A stretch of DNA of 64,000 nucleotides from Oikopleura dioica (taxonomy: Eukaryota; Chordata; Appendicularia; Copelata; Oikopleuridae): assembly GCA_907165135.1 (NCBI GenBank), contig OU015568.1, forward strand, positions 11,044,501 through 11,108,500, read 5' to 3'. How positions within the stretch are numbered: position 1 is the first letter of the stretch; every line of letters starts with the position of its first letter. Positions 28,549-38,528 of the stretch are shown here, one piece after another. The position numbers were made by a program, and so were the translations under genes. The notes beneath the pieces are model-generated. The model saw only the letters and a list, made by a program, of their open reading frames with translations, was not told the DNA's origin and did no database searches.

Positions 28549-29218
28549 CTATTCAGTACTTCTACATCTAGCGTCTATAGGAAGACTGAATTTCTAAGAA
28601 TAGTGGAGTAACAACTTGACCTTTCTCGGAAAGAAAAACATCAGTTTTCACGTGAATTATGCAATCTCTAGAATCCTGAGAATCAAAATAAAGCAAATCC
28701 GAAAAAGTTCAGTTGTCTTTGTTTGCTGGATAAGGTAAGTCTTCCAGTTTTTTTTAATTAAAAAAACTCACCAGAAACATCTCTAAAGCCCAAATTGTGA
28801 TGCAAATATTGAATGAATAATTTCGATGATAATTTTTTAGCTGTGTAAGTTTTAATAAATCCAGATTTGAAATTTTAAGTCGTGGAAACCCAAACTTTAA
28901 ACAACTGGGAGCGGAATGCGCTTCACGTGAGTTGTGGCTTGTCGGTGGCTGACAAAGCTAGGTGTGGCGCGTAAACAGTCAAAAATTTTAATTTTGTCTT
29001 CACGTGCTACAGAGGCTGCTCATTAGCATCATAGCATCACATTTAACGCAATGCGAATATTCGTAAGAATTAAAGGATGAATGCGGGTCTTTATCGTGTA
29101 ACGAGGGACCTCTCTTTGATAATTTATGTCTCGAGAATAACTCGAGAGAGTCTAATTAAATCAGCATATTCAAAAATGAAGTGCTCGAAGGTGAAAATTT
29201 ACATTTCAGGGCTTGAAA
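28549..29218. other. Spacer between divergent genes
   Basis: Probably contains 5' exons of the unresolved minus-strand gene (an ATG-TTT-CTG before a GTGAGT donor lies near 28770 on the minus strand) and the promoter of the + strand gene at 29219. An AG acceptor (TTTCAG, ending 29209) sits 9 nt before that start, fitting trans-splicing. Confidence 0.35.
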
Positions 29219-29981
29219 ATGAGCGAGTTTGGTGGGAGAATGCTCTTCAGCGGTGCCAACTACCGTCGAGACCACCAAGTGAAAGTCGACCCGCCCATGT
29301 CCGAAATCCGCTATCTGACCCGAGACGATCCAAAGAACCCGTGCAAGAAATACCGCAAAAACGTAAGTTGCATAACTCTTCAAGAAAGCAACCTGCGGAG
29401 CTTGACCGTTTTGAATAATTTTGTCATTCTTCGCGTTCTAGGAATCGGCAGGCGAGATCGGATGGACCGTTGAGAATCTCTGTCCAGAAGAGCAAAAGAA
29501 ACCGACGAATCTGGACGGAAAGTTCTTTGGCTTCACAAAAGGAATCTTCCGACGAGCCGCAGACCTACGAGCGTCCCACCAGGTACCATCTCAAAATAAA
29601 CACTAAGATATCGGGCGCTTATAAATTTAAACACGTTCCTTCAAGAACTTTATGTTTACGAATTTTCCGAGGAATTTTTTAAGTGAATTAAGTTGCTTGG
29701 GAGAGTTCTTTTTTGAATAATAGCGAAAACGAAATCTGTTGAAATCTGTTTTGGCAAAAACATATTTATGGTTCATTTAGACTTCATGTTGAACTGGTCA
29801 TTTTCATTTGCTTCAGATTTTTGCTGAAAGCCGTGAGAAACATCACCTGTAAATTTAAACGTAAAACTCTGAAACTCTTGATTAACATATTTTGTAGCAC
29901 CAAAGCCCTTACAGCGAACCGTTGAAAACCACGAAGCTCCCGATTCCCCTCAACGACACCAAGCCACGCATCACCAACTGA
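29219..29981 (+). CDS. Small conserved-looking protein of unknown function (122 aa)
   Basis: Exons 29219-29362, 29442-29582 and 29898-29981 join in phase 0. The protein is soluble, basic and rich in short motifs (MSEFGGRMLFSGANYRRDHQ, DDPKNPCKKYRKN, IGWTVENLCPEEQKKP, FGFTKGIFRRAADLRASHQ, SPYSEPLKTTKLPIPLND). No signal peptide, membrane segment or known domain. The Tyr/Pro/Arg-rich, unstructured style resembles small axonemal microtubule-inner proteins, but this is only an impression. All three splice junctions are canonical and phase-consistent, which supports it as a true gene. Confidence 0.7.
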
Positions 29982-30865
29982 AGCTTCGACCTAGAGAAAA
30001 TACAAGCGCAGTAAATCAGTTCTAAAAACTTGTTGCCGGAATAATGTTTTAATTTTCTAAATAAAGACACGAACTAAAAAAAACAAAGATGAATTCAAAG
30101 CTTGTGAGCTCTCAAGTTCTCACTGAGCATTTGAAATCTTATTCGTCGCTTCATATGTTTTGCTACCAACATTTAGAAACGCTTTCGTTAGACAGTCTCG
30201 GCTCCAGTAACTTTGCCCACTGGATTAGTTTAATTCTTTGTTTTCTCTTTTGGGGTTCAGCGTGGTTGAGAGATATAAATATGATTATGTTAAGCATCCA
30301 TAAACGCGATAGAAAGTCGCCTTAGACTGATAAATGCACGATCAAATGGCTTATCGTTGAACATGATACTCAAGAATACAAGCTTATCTTTTCTACCTAA
30401 AATTTTACTCTTTTGAACTTTCCTGGCTGTAGGAATCTAAACGTCTTTATCTCGCAGATGGCATCAACAACAGTTCCCTACATTTTCCCCACATTATCTT
30501 TCTGTAAAATTTTGAGTTCACTGAGATTCTTTATCGGGGAAAACGCGTCAGTGGAATGCTCTCCTTGGTGCTCTGGGAATTTCGCGACCCTGTTTTCAAA
30601 ATTCCTTCTTGATCGACTCTTTTTAAAATTTAGCTGATGTTTAAGATTGCATATGCGTAAAATTTAGTATACTCCGCACGTTTATATTCGCAGATAGCTA
30701 CAGAAAGCTTAAGAATATCTTATGAGTGAAAAAACACAGTTCAAAAACAAAGTTTGAGTCCTAGATTTTGGATTTAATTGATCTGCTTAATCCTTTTACA
30801 AATGCAATCTGACATGTTCTCAAATAATGCTGGCCTGTAGTGTGCCTTCAGTATCAGATTTAAAA
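29982..30865. other. Intergenic spacer
   Basis: No coding support. A 78-codon ORF (30089-30325) opens after an oligo-A stretch, but its hydrophobic end and lack of splice context do not convince. Confidence 0.4.
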
Positions 30866-32252
30866 ATGAGAGGAAAACGAAGACTTGGAAGTATTTTTTC
30901 TGCTTTATTGGCAGTTGGGGTAGTTTGCAGCCTTGTTGTTTTGACGATTTTTAGCACTGGAAAAGTGTATGATGAGCATGAAAGAACCTCAACCTTTTCG
31001 ACAGGTGCATTGCTAGGTCTAGTTTAAGTGTTCATATATGATTTAGTTACTTCATCGACTCTCAATCCAACAACGACAATGTTATCAACGTCAAAGTCAT
31101 CGACAACATCAAAAGTATCCACAACCTCGACAACTTCTTCTAGTAGTAGTTCCAGCGAAACGTCAACAATGACACCTACTTCCGTAACTGCAACATCTAC
31201 CACAAAAGCGATTAGATCTACTTCTGCAATAGAGACTTCAACTACAACCACGCCTAAAACAACTACGACTTCGACATCGACTACGATAATATCTACAACT
31301 TTAATTACGGCTACCACTACGACTGGGGCTGCGACTATGACTACCACTAAAACTACGACAACAACTACGATAACGACTACGACTACGCCTACGCCTACGA
31401 CTACGACCACGACCACGACCGGGAACCCTCGACTCGCCGGGATTTCCTCGACTCGCCGGGACTTTGCATATTTTTTCCCGGCGAGTCGAGGGTGTTCTAG
31501 AGATTGCTAGAATCACCAAATATACCAATTTTTAACGCTGAAATATTTTATATTTTAAATCATTCGTTATCAAATATTTCCCCAAGAAAAGGTTGAGTAG
31601 GGGTTATAGTTTGGGTTAATGGTTAGGGTTTAGGGTAAGTGTTGAGGAATTGTGCTTAGCGATTAGGGATAGGGTTAGGGTTTGTGACCCTCGACTCGCC
31701 GGGATTCTGTCTGCATACTTTTTCCCGGCGAGTCGAGGGTCAGGCGAAAATCCCGGCGAGTCGAGGGTCTCCCACCACGACTACGACTACGACTACGACC
31801 ACGACTACGACCACGACTACGACTACGACTACGACCACGACTACGACCACGACAACAACCACGACAACAACTACGACGACAACTACAACTACAACTACAA
31901 CTACTGAAGTTGTAACAACTACGAAAAACCCTCAAGCAGTAGCAGTATGCACAAAAATTTGTAATGGTCTAAGAACACTTAAATTCTTGTTTAAAAATTT
32001 TCAGGACTTTGTGACGATAATCTTCAAACTGATAGATGTGGAATTCAACAAGGACAAGATTGCTTCAAATGTGCTGGTCTATTTGGTTCTTGTGTCGGAT
32101 TTAATAATATCTTATAACTAATCTAAGATAACTGAGTAATTTATATCCGCAAAAGTGTGAAATCACTCGAAGTCGTCGACGATGAAACTCTAGGGCCAAA
32201 AGAGTGTTTGGAAATTCTTGGTTCTTGTGAAGTTGAGACCTGTGGAAATTAA
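30866..32252 (+). CDS. Type II membrane protein with Thr-rich stalk and Cys-rich head (paralogue 1), disrupted by an insertion
   Basis: Exon 30866-31004 codes MRGKRRLGSIFSALLAVGVV..., a basic tail followed by one transmembrane helix. A GT-AG intron leads to 31047, where a long Thr/Ser run starts (mucin-like stalk). After the inserted element (31421-31773) the Thr run resumes in a different frame and leads into a Cys-rich domain: AVCTKICN (to 31966), intron, GLCDDNLQTDRCG...DCFKCAGLFGSCVG (32005-32098), then VKSLEVVDDETLGPKECLEILGSC...TCGN (32156-32252). This head aligns Cys by Cys with the gene next door. The element is 353 nt (2 mod 3), so reading through it stops at 31510; removing it rejoins the stalk in frame. 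The last intron (32099-32155) lacks a GT donor. The protein is expected at the cell surface; the ligand is unknown. Confidence 0.65.
31421..31773. mobile_element. MITE-like element with terminal inverted repeats, inserted in Thr-rich coding repeats
   Basis: The ends are inverted copies: GGGAACCCTCGACTCGCCG at the left and the complement, ending in GTCGAGGGTCTCCC, at the right. The core word CCCTCGACTCGCCGGGA or its complement occurs five to six times in the element (e.g. 31426, 31476, 31688, 31723, 31751). Flanking ACC on both sides could be a 3-bp target duplication, though the host sequence is itself ACN-repetitive. The interior holds degenerate TTAGGG-like units (31616-31682). No transposase ORF, so it is non-autonomous. 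Confidence 0.75.
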
Positions 32253-32425
32253 TTAAATTTCTGAAAAATAAATCACGACTCGATTTCGTGTTTGTCTCTC
32301 GTCCCTTAACTGATACTTATTTGAATCGCGGAAGCGTTAGCAAACGAATTTTGACACTTTCTCAAATAAAATTCATCTCCATTACTTCCTCAATGTACTA
32401 AAAGCACTTTTGTATATTTTCGAGC

Positions 32426-33369
32426 ATGAGAGCTAAACGAAGAATTGCAACTATTCTGACAGGGGTTCTAGGAATATCTGTTATTTGTGGACTTGTAGCG
32501 GTTGCTATTTTTGGAATCGATAGTGTCTACCAGGAAAATAGGAAGACGACGTCCATATCGAGCTCAACCAGTAATGATTATATTCACAAAAACATTCGGA
32601 TACTAACCAAAACCTTAGCATCAGATACTGTTTCAAGTACACTGTCAACCGTACTTCAAGCCGAATCATCAGTAGCACTGACGATTTCAAGCTCAACTAG
32701 TAGTAATTCTTGCAAAGATTTGATTTATCATCGCTGTTTCAGGCAACGCGGCAAAAACAGAGACAAATGAATTTGAAACCGAAGCAACTACTAAAATCAA
32801 TACAGAAGAACCAAGCACAACAGGCTCCTCATCTTCAATTATTCCTACAACCTTCGATTTATCAACAGAACCAATACCTGAACAAACAACGAATAACCAA
32901 AAAATAACTTCACTAGAGCCATTGTTAACAAGTACCGAAGCAAAGCCAATTTATACGTCATCAACTACTACGACGATCTCTTCTTATCCATCTTTACGGG
33001 ATTGCCAGATTTTCTGCGAGCGAGGCACTCACTTTTCTAAGAAATTTTTACGGAGTTTCTTATAGGTGACTGCTCGGATATCCTCGGCAGTGGAACGTTA
33101 GAAGCCTGCACAAATGAACATGATGATTGCTTTGAGTGTTCACAACAAACTGATAGTACAAAACACTGCCACGGGTTTTGATAATTCCCTTTTCATAAAA
33201 AATATTTTTAATCATTGAATTAACCCCTAAAAGCGTCAAGTCAAAACTGGGAATCGGACCAAAAGTATGCGAAAATCTTTTCCAAGAGCTTGGAACTTCA
33301 GACAAATGCTCTGAACATACCACGTGCGAACCTATCCCACAAAAAAATAAATTCACCACTCTCTACTAA
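32426..33369 (+). CDS. Type II membrane protein with Ser/Thr-rich stalk and Cys-rich head (paralogue 2)
   Basis: Exons 32426-32711, 32743-33024, 33066-33174 and 33234-33369 give 270 residues. It starts MRAKRRIATILTGVLGISVI, a basic tail plus transmembrane helix like paralogue 1, continues as a Ser/Thr-rich stalk (SSTLSTVLQAESSVALTISS and beyond), and ends in a Cys-rich head: RDCQIFCER, GDCSDILGSG, CTNEHDDCFECSQ, KHCHG, VKSKLGIGPKVCENLF, DKCSEHTTCEP. Introns 1 and 2 begin with GC instead of GT; intron 2 is at exactly the position where paralogue 1 has GT, so the GC donor looks derived. Intron 3 is canonical. Tandem duplication with divergent stalks and conserved head cysteines suggests a surface recognition or mucin role. 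Confidence 0.7.
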
Positions 33370-34281
33370 AAAAATGATAGCAATGCAAACCAATCACTAC
33401 AGTAGAAATCTCTCTCGTCATAGATGCCCAGTTTGGAGCTTGGCACTTGTGTTATCTAAGTAACGCCACTCTAACTTCGGTCGATCGCCTATCAACGTGC
33501 AGCAAGGATATAATTACGTCTAGATCATTTGAGGCAGATGTATCTTTTTAAATGTACGTTCGACAATTTCAACAAGATTTTCAAGAAAAAAATACTGTTT
33601 CAGTTGTAAGCTGCCTGCTTCTACGTTTTATCGGCTTATCGTATTCAATTTCAACATGCTGTTGCCCGAAACGTGCTCAAATCTATTTACCCCGACAACA
33701 GTGAAAAATGTTATAACATTTCGTTCCCTAAAGTTTTCTAAAAGCTTCGACAAAATTTATGTTATTGAATATAGCACGGATTAAAGACGGCCTTCGAGAC
33801 CTAATCTAATAAGCTATTAAAACAAGAGGGATTTATTTAAGGTTTGAAGTTATCGAAATACAGGGGTTGATGTTCTGAGAAGCAATTTTCTTTGAAAGAA
33901 ATTGTTTTTTTTTTGACAAATTTGCTTCACAAATTGCTTTAAAAATAATAGGCCTTTATTTAAGGTCGCTTCCTCTGTAAACCGTTGAGCGGATCTGAAT
34001 GCGATTCGCCCACTTTGCACAAACGTAGGCCGAAAACGAGCGCCGCTGAGATATCATGCACAACTCCGCGAGTCGAGTTCTAGCACCACCACGCGGAGCG
34101 AGCCACGCGTTTTTGCCCCGCACGCGCATTTCTGTCCTACATAACCTATGCATAGCTAAATCGACCCTAAATGCAATTCTTTCTTTTCTCCGGCAAAAAA
34201 ACTAAAAGAGAATAAAGAAGAAATAATTTGAAGAAACAACTTCAAAGAGACTTTTGATAAAGAAAAAAATTAAAGAAAAAA
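33370..34281. other. Intergenic spacer
   Basis: AT-rich with a short GC-rich island at 34000-34130 that includes GAGTCGAGTTCTAGCACC. No coding evidence; likely the promoter of the CUB-like gene. Confidence 0.4.
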
Positions 34282-37200
34282 ATGAAGATATTTTGGTTCG
34301 CTGCGATTCTCAATAATGTTGGCGCTTTTATGGACTGCTCAAAAGGGTCTGATTCGGCAAAATCGAGCTTGGAGTTTGTTGTGACTCCCTTTTTCCCAAG
34401 GCGAACTGCAAGAGTTGTCCAGTGCAAATATACGTACGTACGGATTAATATACTTTACCAATAATTTGTCAATAAAGCTTTATGCTTGAGTCAAAACTCG
34501 AGAGTGAAACCTTTTGAAATTTAATTTCTTCATCACTTATTATTATATTAGCCTCAAAGCCCCAAATTGTCGGTCATTACATTGGCATCCATAACCCTTA
34601 CCCTGAACGTGACCCTTAACCTTAACTGGCCTCTAAGTAAACAAAATGATCGAAATTTAACAGAAAGTTTCAATTCATGGACTCTGAGTTATTTTGTCAT
34701 CAGATTATATTTACTACAGACATTTTTAACAAGCTGAAAAACACGTGTTCCGGCTTGGCGGCTTGACCCTGTTGACTGACAATTTACAAAATTCCCACAT
34801 TATCAAACACAAAACACAACTGTTTTAAAAGGCCTTTTCCTTCAAAAGTTGATAATATTTGCAAAATTCGTTCTGGAAAATTCATTTTCAAATTCCATTT
34901 GCATAATTATTGTCCGCCAATCTGTCCAACAGGTTCAAGTTGACGTGAGGATTTCCAGAATCTTTTCTTGCTTCTAAATTTTCTCCAATATCCGCATCTT
35001 TTTACATTCTTAAAGATTGATCAATCAAAAGTTTAACATAAAAAATTTTGAACAGGCCTCTAGAATGTGCGATAAGGCACCAGAAAGTCGTATCTTTAGC
35101 CTTGTTTATCAAATTTTAATCGAGGGGAGGGTATTTTTGCCAATGATTTATTCGTAGATAATATAAATTATCATAACCTTTTTTGGTCCCATTGAAACGG
35201 GGCACATTTGAATAAACACTCTAGAACTTTAGAACACCTTATGAAGACATCATAAGCGCCAAATTTTCATCTTCTTTCTCTTCTCTGCAAGTTTGAACTC
35301 ACCAGTTTTTCGCAACTTAATATCATCTAATTTTAGAATCATCTTTTTTAATTTTTGAATCCTCCGACAAACTTTTACGAGAGGACAATCTCAGAAACCT
35401 TAAAACAGCTAATTCGCCATTAGCCTGGGTCTTCGAATAGATTCATTTTCTTTAACGGAAAATGATAACGCTCGAGGTTTTTCTGAAACGTTATAAACTC
35501 TAATCTTTGATACTTCTCAAGGGAAGTCGTTCTTTCAATCGCTCAAAAACCATTATTTTTTTATGATCAGAACGTTTAGGCATTTTTCTAAAGTTGTTTC
35601 AGTAAGTTTTAATGCAATTATGTTCTGAAAGTAAAAGTCTTTTAGTAATCTTTGCTCTGCTCTCTAAGGAGAGTCTTATCCAAAAAAATCAAGACCTATT
35701 TAATAGCTGATGTTACGAGTAATCATTTGTTGCCACTGTCCTAAACTCTGGTTAAACTTTTAAATACAAGTTCGACACGTTTGTTTTTCCTTCTTTAAAA
35801 ATTTTAAGTGGCGCGTTAGTAATGACTTTTCCGCGTCGCTCAGAATCCCTTTTGCTCTGACAAGTGTCTCCGCCCCGCGGAAGTGCTCTTTTTTCACCCG
35901 TTCACCGAGAGTAGAATCCCTAAGCGTCTTTTTTGAAGACTTATCAAAATGACCTCAAGGATGTGATAAGAAACGCATTACCGGGAGTCCTATTTTTTTT
36001 TTGATTTTCGACTTTCAAAAGACGATTTTACGATCGAAACTTTTAAGGGGCGGGTCGACGAGAATCGGAATTTTTAAACCAATTTTCCCGAAAAACCCGA
36101 TTCTGTAAACATATTTTGACTTATCAGGTGAGAACAGAAGGGTATTTAGAAGACAGCGGCAACGAGTTTCACGAGTTTTTGCAGGAATTTCGTGCACTTC
36201 ATTACCAAATGTGGCATAAAAAAAATAGCGAAAAAATCGCAAAATTGCCAAAATTGCGATTTGGGGTCAACTTTGAGACACGATTACGCCCATTTTTTCT
36301 GGACAAAATTTTTTCTAGTTTTCGCCGCTGTATTTTTCAAACCCTTTTCTACTCACCTGACTAATCAGAATTTTTCATTCAAAGCTAGTTTTTCCGGAAA
36401 TTTGGTTGAAAAAATCCCGATTCTCGTCGACCTCCCCCTTAAGTTTGAAGTTTTAGCTCTGAGCCTTCTGAAAAATGTTCATTTCAGGATAACGTGTAAT
36501 TTCGGCGACTACATCAAGCTGATCCCAGATATCATCGAAATCCCGTGCAACGGAGACAATGGAATTTATGTACAAGAAAAGGGCGGAATGGCTGGCCCAT
36601 TTTGCGGGAAGAAACACATGCCCGCCTTTGTCTCAAAAGATGTTACAGTTGATATTTACATCAACATCGAAGCTGTAATTCCAGCTGTAAGTTTACTGAC
36701 TCTTTTTTATTATATTCAAAATCGATCATGGTTAGTGGATTCGTACCATTTCTGTTTCATAATATTTGAGTTCATCCGCGGTACTAATCCGCTCTTCCAT
36801 CATCTCTCTCTCGTTTAGAAGCGAATAAAATAAATACCCTCTGCGCGAGCATCCGGCCTCTCGCAATTTTCGGCAGCTACACCCTTATCTTTTTATCCGG
36901 CTAATAATTGGACTCTTACTGTTTCTCTCTAGAACGGTGCACGTGCGAAGCTAGGCTACAAAACTGTTTCAAAACCTGCCGGTCCACCAATCCGGGGTGG
37001 TCGCGGCTTGCCCGACTCGCTTAAATCCGGCCTAAATCGGCCAGATGCAAACTCCCAAACAGATCCGAACTTGGAGCGAAATAGGCAGTTACAAAAGTCG
37101 CAAGATGCCATGTACGAGGTTGAAAACGACCCAAGTGAATTCAGAAGAATGTATGACGCGAAGAATGCTAACCGTAAGTTCAGAGTACGAGGGCTTAGAT

Positions 37201-38528
37201 TTGTCAAGAGATTAAAGAGCTCCCTAGTAATCGGGTAGATCAACGGATTCGGGAGCGTTTTAGAGAGCGATATCTTTGATATTCATTGTAAAAATATATA
37301 GATCGGTAGATTGCGAAAATCTAAAATTTTGACAAACGCTTACAACTTACGCAGGCCTTATCAGTCAATGTGGCACTGCGGGGGATTATCAATTTGAAAT
37401 AACAGAGTGATACTGTCTATTAAAACAGAGAAGCCTCGTTGGTCGATCTGCTAGTTTTCGGAAGAATTGACAACTGACAGAGTGTGTTTTCTTCAAGATA
37501 AATTGTTTTACTTCAGTGACCGAAATAATTTTTTCACAATCACAAAAGTTCAAGATTGTTGACTTGTACGTTTTAGGCTGGATTTCTGAAACTTCCAACG
37601 AACGAGTCCAGCCCGTCAACACCTTTAACCGAGGTCGTGCTTACGATGATTATGGATCACGTGGACTCGATAGCGTACTTCTTTCGGGATCAAAGGATGG
37701 TCAAATGGCCAAGATGGCCGTTCCAGTTGTGGTTTTGATGATTCTCGTCGCCATCGTCGTTCCAATTATGCACCAACGCCGGCAAAAGATGAAGCAAGAT
37801 CTTCAAAAGGTAAATATCACCCGTTCAATAGTATTTATGCTATATTTAAAATAATTCGTGACGAACTAAGACATAAAAGAAAGAGTTCGTCATTTCGCGC
37901 GTGATTAATTTTCGAACGCGTTGGTTACCGTTTTCTATATTAAAGATCCAGCCAGAAGAAAAGAAAGCTCCAGCTGCAAGACCAAATTACTTGGATGATT
38001 TGAAAAAGGAACCTGATTTCATTCCCATCACTCCTCCAGAAACTCTCCAAAAGAAAGAAGAAGAAGCCAAACAGGTATTTCATAGTACAGTCCAAAAAAG
38101 TTCATAACAAGTTCGTTCTATCTAACTTTTAAGAATTCAATTTTATCTAAGAAAAACGCGAAAAGTACAGACATAATCAAAGTCCCTCCTGCTCCAGCAA
38201 ACACAATCTCCAACAAGAACGATTCCGGAATAGAAAAAACTGAAGAACAAGAACACAAGCCTGTTAAAACTATCTCCACTGAATCAAAAGATTCTCAAGG
38301 TACAATATTCCAGAAAACACAACATTTTCAAAGCTAGTTTCAGCGACAACCGCGCCTTCGATGATTTCTGAGGTGAAGTCGGAGACAACAACGACTATCG
38401 GTGTCTCTGTTTCTGGTCGCCCGGGTCGACCAAGGTAACGAAACTCGTTCAATTAATAAAATTATTCTCATTTTTTCTCATTTAGAAAAAGCTCGCAGCC
38501 AAAAGATGAGGATCGGCCTTCTTATTAG
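34282..38528 (+). CDS. Single-pass membrane protein with one CUB-like domain
   Basis: Exons 34282-34433, 36488-36686, 36933-37173, 37577-37809, 37946-38074, 38152-38299, 38338-38434 and 38486-38528 join to 413 residues. Signal peptide MKIFWFAAILNNVGAF; a CUB-like domain (about 18-117) with VVQCKYT-ITCNFGDYIKLI across the first splice, IEIPCNGDNGIYVQEKGG and GPFCGKK; a disordered Arg/Asn/Asp-rich stretch; a transmembrane helix near 244-262 (AVPVVVLMILVAIVVPIM); then a long, charged, Pro/Ser/Thr-rich cytoplasmic tail ending SGRPGRPRKSSQPKDEDRPSY. The 2.05-kb first intron is exceptional for this genome and holds a long inverted repeat. CUB assignment is loose (two of four Cys positions clear); all splice phases agree. 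Receptor or adhesion co-factor is the likely role. Confidence 0.75.
36035..36448. repeat. Long imperfect inverted repeat in the CUB gene intron
   Basis: Left arm about 36035-36160 and right arm about 36323-36448 are imperfect reverse complements. Matching blocks include GTCGACGAGAATCGG (left) with CCGATTCTCGTCGAC (right), TCAGGTGAG with CTCACCTGA, and ACAGCGGC with GCCGCTGT, in mirrored order. The loop is about 160 nt. It looks like a MITE or fold-back element; no coding content. Confidence 0.75.

Noticed and set aside
30089-30325. 78-codon ORF with hydrophobic end
   Set aside because: No signal peptide, splice support or homology; located in the 3' spacer of the preceding gene.
31024-31416. 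Minus-strand Val-rich ORF opposite the Thr-rich exon
   Set aside because: It is the mirror of ACN codon repeats (GTN on the other strand), not an independent gene.
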